Positions 29,953 to 38,002 of a stretch of DNA of 64,000 nucleotides are shown piece after piece (position 1 is the first letter of the stretch; every line of letters starts with the position of its first letter). This DNA is from Myxococcales bacterium (lineage in GTDB: Bacteria; Myxococcota; Polyangia; Polyangiales; Polyangiaceae): positions 4,403 to 68,402 of the forward strand of contig PLXW01000007.1 of NCBI GenBank assembly GCA_003151595.1, given 5' to 3'. The notes below the pieces were generated by a model. The model was not told where the DNA came from, made no database searches, and saw nothing but the letters and a program-made list of their open reading frames with translations. The translations under genes were made by a program, and so were the position numbers.

Positions 29953-30063
29953 CGCGTCATCGGCGATCAGGTCCGCGCATAGGAACGATCCGGTGCGCGT
30001 CATCGACGATCAGGACCGCGGACCTGATCGCGCCTTCCCCCGTCATCGACGACTCGGACCGCG
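29953..30063 (+). repeat. Degenerate dispersed repeat related to the 21-bp unit
   Basis: A roughly 25-base motif, CGTCATCGACGATCAGGACC with variants, occurs at about 29953-29977, 29996-30020 and 30041-30063, spaced about 43-45 bases apart. The core CATCGACGA is shared with the tandem units just upstream. Too divergent and too few for a CRISPR array. Confidence 0.6.
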
Positions 30064-30284
30064 AAGGACTCGATCACCTCGTCGGACCTGAACGCTCATG
30101 ACGCACGACCAGGACGTTCCTATGTCGCCCACGTCCTCCGACTTAGTTCCACTTGCGCGCTTGCTCGCTCACCCAAAGGGCCCCACGCACCGTTCATGTT
30201 CATGGTGTGAAGGCCACGGCGGCCGTGACAGCATCGGTCGATTGGCTCGCGCCGTCCGGCGATCCAAACGCCGGAGGGGGTCTC

Positions 30285-33242
30285 ATGGATAGGCGCGTCA
30301 TCTCGTGGTGTGCTCTCGGAGCGTCGTCAGCTCGGACCCTTCGGTTCGCCGTGCTGACATTCCTCCTCGCCTTCGTTCTCTCCTGCTCCGGAGGCGCCGC
30401 GAGCTCGTCACCGTCGACGGGAGCTTCTCTCGTTTCGATCCTGGTAGCGCCTTCCGCTGCGAGCATGTTGGTTGGGGGCGCTCAGCAGCTCGCGGCCGCG
30501 GGCACGTACTCCGACGGCACCAGCCGTGACCTGACCGCGGAAGCCGTCTGGACCTCCTCGAATCCGGCGGCCGTGACCATCGCGGGGAGCGGCCTCGCGA
30601 CGTGCGTCGCGCCGGGTACATCGACGGTTAGCGCCTCCGTAGCGAGCATCTCTGGGACCGCGACTCTCACCGTCACGGCGGTGGTCCCTTCCGTCACGTT
30701 GTCATCCATCACGGTGAGTCCTTCGAACCCGAGCGCGGCCGCGGGAAACACTACGCAGCTCACCGCCACGGGAAAGTACTCCGACGGGACGAGCGCCGAC
30801 GTTACGAGCACGGCGACGTGGACGTCCTCAAGTGCTTCCGTGGCGACCTACGATGGTGGCGGTCTGTTCATGGCCGTTGCACCGGGCACCAGCACCCTGA
30901 CGGCCAGTCTGGCAGGCGTCGCCGGGAGCACGACGTTCACCGTGACCGCAGCCGTCATCGCGAGCATTTCCGTCGTGGCCCCCGCGCCAAGCCTCGGTCT
31001 CGGGCTCGCGCAGCAGCTGACTGCGAGCGCGGTCTACTCCGACGGAAGTAGCACCGACGTGACCGCCCAGGCCTCGTGGACCTCGTCGAGTCCGTCCGTC
31101 GCAACGATCAGCACGGGTGGTCTCGTCACCTCGGTCGCGGCCGGCACTACGAGTGTGACTGCCTCTTTCGGAGGTATCTCCGGGTCCGACGTCTTGGCAG
31201 TCGTCGCCTTGTCTTCGATCGCCGTGACCCCCGCCAACCCGACCGCGCCGGCGGGGGTGACCACGCCGCTCCTCGCCACGGGCAAGTATTCCGACAGCTC
31301 GACCCACGACATCACGTCGATCGTCCTCTGGGCATCCTCCAACACGTCGGCGGCCACGGTGAGTCCGAGCGGCGTCGTCACCGCCGTCGCGACCGGTGCG
31401 TCCACGCTCACAGCCAGCCAAGCGGGCATCTCGGGGACGGTGACCTTCACGGTCACGGCGGCCACGCTCTCTTCCATTGCCGTCACGCCGCCGACGCCCA
31501 GCATCCAACTCGCGCTCACGCAGCAGTTGACGGCCACCGGCGCCTATTCCGACGGGACACACGTTGACCTGAGCGCGCAGGTCACGTGGGCTTCCGCGAC
31601 TCCCACCGTCGCAACGGTCACTTCGACGGGCCTGGCCACGGGACTCTTGCCCGGCACGACCGTCGTGACGGCCACGCTCGGTGCCATTTCCGGACAGACG
31701 ACACTCACGACGACAGCCACGCTCTCCACCATCACCGTGACCCCCGCAAGCCCGAGCGTCGCCGCGGGACTCACAACCCAGCTCGTCGCCACGGGCAAGT
31801 ATGCCGACGCTTCGAGTCACGACATCACGAACCAGGTCGCTTGGGGCTCCTCGAACACGTCGGCGGTGACCATCGCTTCGCTCGGCCTCGCGAAGGCGGT
31901 GGCGATCGGAAGCGCGACCACGACTGCGTCGATCGCCGGCGTCTCCGGCAGCACCGTCTTCACGGTCACCGCGGCCACCCTGTCTTCTCTCTCGATCACC
32001 CCTGGAAATTCGAGCGCGGCACCGGGGAGCACGCCGCAGCTCACGGCCATCGGCACGTACACGGACGCGACGACGAAGACGCTGACGAGTCAGGTCACCT
32101 GGTCCTCGTCGAGCCCGACCGTCGCGACCGTCAGCCCCACGGGGCTCGTGGCGGCGCTCGTGATCGGTCACACGACGATCAAGGGTACGTTGGGCGCCAT
32201 CGTGGGCAGCACGAACTTGTGGATCACCAAGGTCAAGCCGTCGTCCTACTTGAACAAGAATGACGTGGGGGCGGCCCCTGTCTCGGTGCCCATACAGCCA
32301 TGGCAATGGTCGTTCGGCCTCGCGGACTTCTTCCAGGACGGCACTTTGTCCTTGGTTCTCCATACGCTTCTATACAACTCGAGTGACCCGTCCACGTTCG
32401 CGGACTTCGGCGAGATCTACTTTTTCAAGATGGTGAACGGGGTCTGGGTAGACAACACGTCACTGCTGCTGACGAATACGGTCGGGTGCCTGCATCCGAG
32501 AAAGGTCGTCATTGCTGACTTCAACAACGATACGAGACCGGATGTGTACTTCGCTTGTACCGGCCCCGACATTGCCACGCCTCCGGGGGAGCAGAATCAC
32601 ATTCTTCTCAGTCAGCCGGGTGGCACCTATAGCAACGTGACTCTTCCGCTCACGTGCTATTGCCACGGCGCATCGGCCGCCGATCTCAACGGCGATGGGT
32701 TCGCAGACCTCGTAGTCACGGACACTGCCGTAGCGTTTACGCCTTACGTCTTGCTCAACAACGGGGATGGGTCGTTTACCGCCGACTACACGCGCTTTCC
32801 TGCATCGTTCTCCAGGAAAGGGATCTACGCGCTCGAGCTCGTCGATTTCGGCAACCGCGGGCTGTACGACGTGTTTGTAGGGGGGAACGAGCCAGGGGCG
32901 ACTGCCTACCCGATCATCGAGGTTCCGGATGAAATACTCCCCAACGACGGCTCGGGAAGCTTCGCCTCGACGACCCCGGTCATTCTCGGTTCGTCGCCAT
33001 GGTTCGGCGGCGCGCTGGATATTCTGTTTCTGAATAACTACGTGTACATCCTCAGGGTCGGAGGGAACACCAATGCCAACGAAATCGCCAAGGTGGCATA
33101 CCCAGCGGGGTCGCAATCGGTGATCTATTCGATTTCTAACGTTCAGTGGCCGAACCACCTCACGTGGATCGACTTGCTGCTGCTGTACAATGGCCAGATC
33201 GTCACCGAAGATGCGTCGTACGGCCTGTCCTTCCCGCCGTAG
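30285..33242 (+). CDS. Lipoprotein with seven BIG2 repeats and FG-GAP-like domain
   Basis: 985 aa from the ATG at 30285, which has a strong ribosome site (GGAGGGGG, 30272-30279). The signal peptide ends in a lipobox-like FVLSC (about residue 35). Seven bacterial Ig-like (BIG2) repeats of about 84 residues follow (each with a variant of YSDGTSxDVT, then TWTSSSPSVATV, and a closing STLTASLAGISG). The last 330 residues contain FG-GAP/VCBS-type calcium-loop motifs VIADFNNDTRPDVYF and AADLNGDGFADLVV. It should be a surface-exposed adhesin-like or carbohydrate-binding protein. The DNA of the C-terminal domain is visibly less GC-rich than the repeats. The gene lies between the two 123-bp direct repeats. 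Confidence 0.85.
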   Translation: MDRRVISWCALGASSARTLRFAVLTFLLAFVLSCSGGAASSSPSTGASLVSILVAPSAASMLVGGAQQLAAAGTYSDGTSRDLTAEAVWTSSNPAAVTIAGSGLATCVAPGTSTVSASVASISGTATLTVTAVVPSVTLSSITVSPSNPSAAAGNTTQLTATGKYSDGTSADVTSTATWTSSSASVATYDGGGLFMAVAPGTSTLTASLAGVAGSTTFTVTAAVIASISVVAPAPSLGLGLAQQLTASAVYSDGSSTDVTAQASWTSSSPSVATISTGGLVTSVAAGTTSVTASFGGISGSDVLAVVALSSIAVTPANPTAPAGVTTPLLATGKYSDSSTHDITSIVLWASSNTSAATVSPSGVVTAVATGASTLTASQAGISGTVTFTVTAATLSSIAVTPPTPSIQLALTQQLTATGAYSDGTHVDLSAQVTWASATPTVATVTSTGLATGLLPGTTVVTATLGAISGQTTLTTTATLSTITVTPASPSVAAGLTTQLVATGKYADASSHDITNQVAWGSSNTSAVTIASLGLAKAVAIGSATTTASIAGVSGSTVFTVTAATLSSLSITPGNSSAAPGSTPQLTAIGTYTDATTKTLTSQVTWSSSSPTVATVSPTGLVAALVIGHTTIKGTLGAIVGSTNLWITKVKPSSYLNKNDVGAAPVSVPIQPWQWSFGLADFFQDGTLSLVLHTLLYNSSDPSTFADFGEIYFFKMVNGVWVDNTSLLLTNTVGCLHPRKVVIADFNNDTRPDVYFACTGPDIATPPGEQNHILLSQPGGTYSNVTLPLTCYCHGASAADLNGDGFADLVVTDTAVAFTPYVLLNNGDGSFTADYTRFPASFSRKGIYALELVDFGNRGLYDVFVGGNEPGATAYPIIEVPDEILPNDGSGSFASTTPVILGSSPWFGGALDILFLNNYVYILRVGGNTNANEIAKVAYPAGSQSVIYSISNVQWPNHLTWIDLLLLYNGQIVTEDASYGLSFPP

Positions 33243-33316
33243 CAGATCAATAGGGTCGGCAGGTTGCACCGAACCGCCCGTTCCGCCCGTCACGTTGCGG
33301 GATCGCGCCCTCGGCG

Positions 33317-33445
33317 GCGCTTGATCTCTTCAGCATCGCCGTGGCCGCGCGTATCGCGCCGGCGTGGCGGTCGGCCATTCTGCTCGTACGGCCGGCAACG
33401 ATCCTTCGCTGGCACCGGGCCGGCTTTCGGGTCTTGTGGCGCCGG
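33317..33445 (+). pseudogene. Fragment of an integrase-core transposase
   Basis: Frame starting at 33317 reads ALDLFSIAVAARIAPAW, RSAILLVRPATILRWHRAG and FRVLWRR, which matches the segment just before the DDE integrase core of IS481/IS3-like transposases (typically ending LRWHRAGFRLFWRW). Only about 43 residues remain. The fragment is cut at its 3' end exactly where copy 2 of the 123-bp element begins, and a stop follows. Non-functional. Confidence 0.7.
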
Positions 33446-33565
33446 GTGTAGGAAATCGTTGCGGCCCCGCGCGACCAAGAGGCAGCCCGCCGTCGCCGGA
33501 GTCGACATAACGCTCAAAGTGCGCGGATTTCGTTCTGCTCGCGCTGGAGTGCCGACCCAAGGTGA
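33443..33565 (+). repeat. 123-bp direct repeat, copy 2
   Basis: Same sequence and orientation as 29630-29752. It interrupts an integrase-type transposase fragment on its left and lies 68 bases beyond the stop of an IS91-type transposase remnant on its right. That position would fit the terminal region of an IS91-like rolling-circle element, but no defined oriIS or terIS was identified. Confidence 0.9.
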
Positions 33566-33633
33566 CCGATTCCAAGCGCACGTCTCCCGCCCCGCACTCT
33601 CCGGCGCCGGTTCTCCGCGCGGCCCCGCGCCGC

Positions 33634-34050
33634 CTACGCCAGCCCGAGCCCGAGCTGGTCCTCCGGCTCCAGTTCGTCGTCCGTCGGGTCGCGTGCTCGG
33701 GCGGGCGGCGTAGCCTCGGTCGGAAAGCCGAGGTGCGCGAGGATGCGCCGCACCGGCTCGCGCTCGGTGAGGACGGCGAGCACGCGAAGTCGACCGCCGC
33801 ACTTGGCACAGGCCATCACGTCGACGGCGAATGACCTCCAGAGCAAGTTCGCCCAGTCGACCCTCGGCGTCGCTGCGTAGAGCGCGCCCGCGAGCAGCCG
33901 ATCCCAGTGGCGCACGGAGATCACGTTCGGCGCGAGCGCGATGACGTCGCCGGGGCGGGCGACGACTTCGGGCGCGAACTCGGTCTTCGCGGCACCGCCA
34001 TCGATCTGCCGTGGTGCTCCGGTATTCTCCCCCGGCCACTCGGGGGGCAG
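33634..34050 (-). pseudogene. C-terminal remnant of an IS91-like transposase
   Basis: Minus-strand frame ending at 33634 reads WANLLWRSFAVDVMACAKCGG, then RLRVLAVLTEREPVRRIL and AHLGFPTEATPPARARD. This is the C-terminal end of Y2 rolling-circle transposases of the IS91 type as I know it (FAVDV..C..CGGR followed by I..IL.HLGLP). The HUH and catalytic tyrosine parts are absent. Its upstream limit is uncertain (about 34050-34090), because the metallopeptidase coding on the other strand takes over there. Confidence 0.7.
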
Positions 34051-34158
34051 CGGCGAGGCTTCGCCCTTCTCCTTCGTCGGCTTCGCGCGAGGTCTGACGT
34101 CAAGCCGCTCGATCCCGTCGCCGTCGCTGCCGCGCGTCGCGTTCTCGAAGAATGCGAC

Positions 34159-34854
34159 GTGCGGCACGCGCGCGACATTCACGTTGAGGCGATCGCGGCG
34201 CGCTACGGGGCGCTGATCCTCTATGGGGAGCAGACGACGGCGCGGGCGTCGATCGCACGCGCCAGCAGGCTCTCGGTCATTCGGCTCGACAAGCGGGCGG
34301 CCGGCAAGCCCTGGTCGCGCTTCGGGGGCGCGCACGAGTTCGCGCATCACCAGCTTCACGGCCTCGTCGATCACTACGAGCAGTGCGAGGGCGACGGGGA
34401 GAAGAAGCGGAGTGGGACGGCGTGGCGCATCGAGCGCGAGGCGAACCACTTCGCGACCGAGCTGCTGATCCCCGAGTCGCTCGCCGCGTCGCAGTGCGCG
34501 GTGGCGCGGCCGACGGTCGAGGACGTCGAGGGGCTAGCGCGCACGTTCAACGCGTCGTTCGAGATGAGCGCGATCCGCATGGTGCAGCTGGCGACCGCTC
34601 CGTGCGCCGTGGCGCTGTCGGTCGACGGAGTGATCAAGTGGGCGCCGGAGAGCGTGTCGTTCCCGGGGAAGATCGTGCAGAAGCGGGTGCTGCACGCGAG
34701 GAGCGGGGCGGAGCGGGCTCGGAGGGCGAGGAGGGGGAGCGAGCTGCCGCGGGAGGTGCCGGGAGCGGCGTGGGGTGGGGAGGCGCCGTTCGTGGAGCAC
34801 GCGATGCGCGTGGGGCCGGGGCGGGTGCTGAGTTGGATCGTGCCGGCGGCGTAG
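34159..34854 (+). CDS. IrrE/ImmA-family zinc metallopeptidase (N-terminus uncertain)
   Basis: From GTG at 34159 this is 231 aa; the frame is open further upstream (to 33907) but that part overlaps the IS91 remnant and is probably not native. Residues before GTG (AARRVLEECDVRHARDIHV) look like the usual first helix, so the original start may have been lost. The catalytic motif HEFAHH (59-64) and the third ligand in REANHFATELLIP (Glu94) are intact, followed by the usual helical domain and a beta-rich C-terminus. The family cleaves phage- or stress-type repressors; its usual HTH partner is not adjacent. The first bases sit at the edge of the insertion debris. Confidence 0.75.
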   Translation: MRHARDIHVEAIAARYGALILYGEQTTARASIARASRLSVIRLDKRAAGKPWSRFGGAHEFAHHQLHGLVDHYEQCEGDGEKKRSGTAWRIEREANHFATELLIPESLAASQCAVARPTVEDVEGLARTFNASFEMSAIRMVQLATAPCAVALSVDGVIKWAPESVSFPGKIVQKRVLHARSGAERARRARRGSELPREVPGAAWGGEAPFVEHAMRVGPGRVLSWIVPAA

Positions 34855-34912
34855 GCGCAGATCGCATGATGACCTCCGCTGCGTGACGTAGCGCCGGTGG
34901 CCCTACGATCCG

Positions 34913-34965
<53 letters not shown>

Positions 34966-34985
34966 GCGAGCCACGCCTCGCGCCA

Positions 34986-35234
34986 CTACGTCGCCAGAAT
35001 CTTCTCCCGCGTCACGCGCGTCATATCGAGCGCGCGCCCTTCGATCACGAACGCGCCGTCTTCCTGCTTCTTCGACGAGTGCACCTTCACGCGCACCGGG
35101 TCTCCGTCGCTCGTCTTCCCTTCGATGCGCGAGCCCGGCGGCGACGGCACGGTCGAGCGCAGCGTGATCGCGTCCTCCACCAGCGTCACGACGACCGCCT
35201 CGCCCCCTTTGGCCCACGCGATCTTCGCGCTCAC
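34986..35234 (-). CDS. Small PilZ-like protein
   Basis: 82 aa from the GTG at 35234, overlapping the smpB stop (GTGA). The frame extends much further upstream but only over smpB and cysE. The protein is a compact beta-rich domain: VTLVEDAITLRSTVPSPPGS, then SDGDPVRVKVHSSKKQEDG and AFVIEGRALDMTRVTREKIL. The spacing resembles a PilZ domain, but the RxxxR and D/NxSxxG c-di-GMP motifs are not clear, so binding is doubtful. Coupling to smpB suggests constitutive expression. Best called PilZ-like, unknown function. Confidence 0.6.
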   Translation of the reverse strand: MSAKIAWAKGGEAVVVTLVEDAITLRSTVPSPPGSRIEGKTSDGDPVRVKVHSSKKQEDGAFVIEGRALDMTRVTREKILAT

Positions 35235-35716
35235 GAGTCCCCTCTTCGCCCGCGCCCGATCGCCGCCTGCGCCTCGCGCGCCGCGGTCTTGGTCGCGATC
35301 TCTTGCCGCTTGTCGTGCGTCTTCTTCCCCTTGGCCACGCCGAGCTCGACCTTCACGCGCCCCTTCTTGAAGTAGAGCCGCAGCGGCACGACCGTGAAGC
35401 CGCCGCGCATGATCGCTTCGTTGATCTGCGCGATCTCGTTTGCGTGCAGGAGCACCTTCCGCGCGCGACGCGGCTCGTGCGGAAAGGCCTTCGCCCCTTC
35501 GAACGGCGCGACGTACATCTGCTTCAGCCAGCACTCGCCGTTGTCGACGCTGGCGTAAGCGTCGACCAGGTCGACCTTCCCCGCGCGCATCGACTTCACT
35601 TCGCTGCCGACGAGCACGAGCCCGCCTTCGTACTTCTCGTCGATCGCGTAGTCGAACCCCGCGCGGCGGTTCTTCACGATGAGCGGCTCGCTCGGATCGT
35701 TCTTCTTGCTGGCCAT
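35231..35716 (-). CDS. smpB: SsrA-binding protein SmpB
   Basis: 161 aa. Diagnostic stretches: IVKNRRAGFDYAIDEKYEGG, LVLVGSEVKSMRAGKVDLVD, YASVDNGECWLKQMYVAPFE, RKVLLHANEI and the basic tail LGVAKGKKTHDKRQEI. SmpB delivers tmRNA to stalled ribosomes. The C-terminal basic tail has the usual length. It follows cysE by 24 bases on the same strand and overlaps the small PilZ-like gene. No ssrA gene was found in the window. Confidence 0.97.
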   Translation of the reverse strand: MASKKNDPSEPLIVKNRRAGFDYAIDEKYEGGLVLVGSEVKSMRAGKVDLVDAYASVDNGECWLKQMYVAPFEGAKAFPHEPRRARKVLLHANEIAQINEAIMRGGFTVVPLRLYFKKGRVKVELGVAKGKKTHDKRQEIATKTAAREAQAAIGRGRRGDS

Positions 35717-35740
35717 CGTTTCGGTCGTGAGGAGGAGAGG

Positions 35741-36508
35741 TCAGCCGCCGTCGGTCTGCGGCAGCTCGTCGCCTTCGTACGGCAAATGCTGCTGGTCGTC
35801 GCGCGAATCGTGCGGCACGCCCAATTTCGCCTCGAGCTGGTCGAGCCGCTCGCGCAGGCGTTCGTTCTGCTGCGCGAGCGCGCGGATCATGTCGCTCACC
35901 GGGTCGGGGAGGTTCGCGTGGTCGAGCGCGGCGTCGAAGCGATGGTGCACCGGGACGATGACACGCGCCGGCACACCGACCACCGTGGCCTCGGCCGCCA
36001 CCGACTTGACGACGACGCTCCCCGATCCGATCCGCGCCCGCTCGCCGATCGTGATGGCCCCCAAGATACAGGCGTTCGATCCCACGACCACGCCCGCCTT
36101 CAGCGTGGGATGACGCTTCGTCTTCGCCAGCGACGTGCCGCCGAGCACGACGCCTTTGTAGAGCACGCACTCGTCGCCGACGATCGCGGTCTCGCCGATC
36201 ACGATCCCCATGCCGTGATCGATCATCACGCGCCGTCCGATGTCGGCGCCGGGGTGAATCTCGATGCCCGTGACGAACCGATTCGCGTGCGCCAGGAGGC
36301 GCGCCGAGAGCTTGAGCTCGTCACGCCACAGCGCATGCGCCACGCGATGCATCCACAGCGCATGAAGTCCCGGGTACACGAGCACGACCTCGAACGACGA
36401 CCGCGCCGCCGGATCGTTCGCCACGAACGCACCCACGTCTTCCCGCACGCGCGCGACGGCCGAGGGGATGGACGAGAGCCACCGCAGGAGCCGAGGAGCC
36501 TTCGACAT
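35741..36508 (-). CDS. cysE: Serine O-acetyltransferase
   Basis: 255 aa from the ATG at 36508. The left-handed beta-helix of hexapeptide repeats is clear: IEIHPGADIGRRVMIDHGMG, VIGETAIVGDECVLYKGVVL, GGTSLAKTKRHPTLKAGVVV, then PARVIVPV. It makes O-acetylserine for cysteine synthesis. After the catalytic domain there is a helical/coiled tail (residues about 190-255, rich in Glu, Arg and Gln) that is longer than in E. coli; its role is unknown. Divergent from the Nudix gene, 35 bases apart. Confidence 0.93.
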   Translation of the reverse strand: MSKAPRLLRWLSSIPSAVARVREDVGAFVANDPAARSSFEVVLVYPGLHALWMHRVAHALWRDELKLSARLLAHANRFVTGIEIHPGADIGRRVMIDHGMGIVIGETAIVGDECVLYKGVVLGGTSLAKTKRHPTLKAGVVVGSNACILGAITIGERARIGSGSVVVKSVAAEATVVGVPARVIVPVHHRFDAALDHANLPDPVSDMIRALAQQNERLRERLDQLEAKLGVPHDSRDDQQHLPYEGDELPQTDGG

Positions 36509-36543
36509 GCGCCTTCCCGCGAGCGTAGCATCAGCCGAAGCGC

Positions 36544-37149
36544 ATGCCCGATTCGCCGTTTCTCCCTTCACCGCGCTTCTTCTCGAAGACATCGCTCCGC
36601 CCGCCGACCATCCAGCCCTGGACGCGCTCGAAGATCGAGACGGTCGGCAGCTTTCGGGTCTTCGATGTCCTTCGCGCCGAGATGGTCGCGCCCGACGGGC
36701 GGCCGGTGCCGCACCCGATCTACACGTTCACCTGCCCGACGTGGTGCAACGTGCTGGCCATCACCGACGACGCGAAGGTCGTCCTGGTCTGGCAGTACCG
36801 GCACGGTACGGACGCGATGTCTCTCGAGCTCCCCGGCGGCGTCGCCGATCCCAACGAGCCGCCCAAGGAGACCGCGCGCCGCGAGCTCCTCGAAGAGACC
36901 GGCTACCAGGCCGACTCGTTCGAGCCGCTCGTCACGGTGCATCCGAACCCGGCGCTGCAAGGGAACTCGCACCACATGTTCCTCGCGCGCGGCGCTCGCC
37001 TCGTCACGAAGACGAAGTTCGATCCCACCGAAGAGTGCGAAGTGGCGCTCGTGCCGGTGACCGATCTGGAGACGCTCGTCGACGAGGGGCACATCACGCA
37101 CGCGCTGTGCGTCGTCGGCATCGAGCGGTTCCTGCGCCGCGGGCGCTGA
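36544..37149 (+). CDS. Nudix hydrolase (ADP-ribose pyrophosphatase-like)
   Basis: 201 aa. The Nudix box is complete: GGVADPNEPPKETARRELLE followed by ETGY, fitting Gx5Ex7REUxEExGU. The N-terminal beta region (VGSFRVFDVLRAEMVAPDG; VLVWQYRHGTDAMSLELPG) is of the ADP-ribose pyrophosphatase/NudF kind. It hydrolyses a nucleoside diphosphate linked to another group; the exact substrate is not determined. It ends one base short of the convergent SDR stop. Confidence 0.88.
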   Translation: MPDSPFLPSPRFFSKTSLRPPTIQPWTRSKIETVGSFRVFDVLRAEMVAPDGRPVPHPIYTFTCPTWCNVLAITDDAKVVLVWQYRHGTDAMSLELPGGVADPNEPPKETARRELLEETGYQADSFEPLVTVHPNPALQGNSHHMFLARGARLVTKTKFDPTEECEVALVPVTDLETLVDEGHITHALCVVGIERFLRRGR

Positions 37150-37150
37150 C

Positions 37151-37978
37151 TCACGCTTTCGGTTTCGTCTTCCGCGCTTCGGCCAGCAGATCGGCGGTCA
37201 TCGACTCCGCGAGCCACGGCGCGAAGCGGTACGCCTTGTACATGAGGCGCGCCCTCGCCGGGATCACGATGAGCCCCTCGTTGTCGTCGACCGCGTCGAG
37301 CGTCTCTTCGGCCAGCTTCTCCACCGGGTAAGGCTTGCCCGAGATCTTCGTGAGGAACTTGCGCGTGTCGGGCACCCACTTCGGCTTCGGAAGATCCGTC
37401 GGCCCCGTCGAGTCGAGGATGGGCGTCTCGATCGCGCTCGGACACAACGCGCTCACGCGGACGCCGTACACCGCAGCCTCCATGCGGAGCGACTGACTGA
37501 GCCCCACCACGGCGTGCTTGGTCATGGCGTACGGAGCGAGCAGCGGCCCGGGCGCGAGCCCCGCCATCGACGCGGTGTTGATGATGTGCCCGCTGCCGCG
37601 CGCCACCATCCCCGGATACACCGCGTGCACGCCGTGCACGACGCCGCGGATGTTCACGTCGATGATGCGATCCCAGAGCGCCAGCGAGACGTCGTACAGC
37701 TCGCCGCCCACGCCGATGCCGGCGTTGTTGAACATGTAGTCGACGCGCCCGACGTCGTCGCAGAACCTCCTCACCGCGTCGCCGTCGCGCACGTCGAGCG
37801 CGGCGTGCGTCGCATTGGCGCCGATGTCCTTCGCGGTCTTCTCGGCGCTCGGGCCGTTCACGTCGGTCACGTGCACGATCGCGCCGCGCTTCGCGAGCTC
37901 GATCGACAGCGCCCGCCCGATCCCCGAACCTCCGCCCGTCACGATCGCGACGGCGCCCTTCATCTTCGACTCGGACAT
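37151..37978 (-). CDS. Short-chain dehydrogenase/reductase
   Basis: 275 aa. Classical SDR motifs: VTGGGSGIGRAL (NADP/NAD-binding), DVRD, NNAGIGVGG, NTASMAGLAPGPLLAPYAMTK (catalytic Ser, Tyr and Lys). The acidic residue after beta-2 (HVTDVNG) favours NAD. The C-terminal 70 residues are longer than the minimal fold and end in a basic tail. Substrate unknown. It lies 24 bases downstream of the sulfatase-fold membrane protein on the same strand and could be its operon partner. Confidence 0.9.
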   Translation of the reverse strand: MSESKMKGAVAIVTGGGSGIGRALSIELAKRGAIVHVTDVNGPSAEKTAKDIGANATHAALDVRDGDAVRRFCDDVGRVDYMFNNAGIGVGGELYDVSLALWDRIIDVNIRGVVHGVHAVYPGMVARGSGHIINTASMAGLAPGPLLAPYAMTKHAVVGLSQSLRMEAAVYGVRVSALCPSAIETPILDSTGPTDLPKPKWVPDTRKFLTKISGKPYPVEKLAEETLDAVDDNEGLIVIPARARLMYKAYRFAPWLAESMTADLLAEARKTKPKA

Positions 37979-38002
37979 GTGCTCGAGCTTACGCGAGCCT
38001 CG

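Larger units (their letters stand above)
29753..30284 (+). other. Non-coding stretch with short degenerate repeats
   Basis: No supported gene in about 530 bases. It contains a three-copy 21-bp tandem repeat and a looser family of related units as far as about 30100, then the leader of the BIG2 lipoprotein gene. Open frames in it are short, and the repeat frames hit stops. The GC content is slightly lower than the chromosome around it. Confidence 0.6.

Noticed and set aside
29861..30063. CRISPR array
   Set aside because: Only three true tandem copies with no spacers, and no cas genes in the window.
33907..34158. N-terminal extension of the IrrE-like frame
   Set aside because: It overlaps IS91-type coding on the other strand and does not resemble the family's N-terminus before about residue 60.
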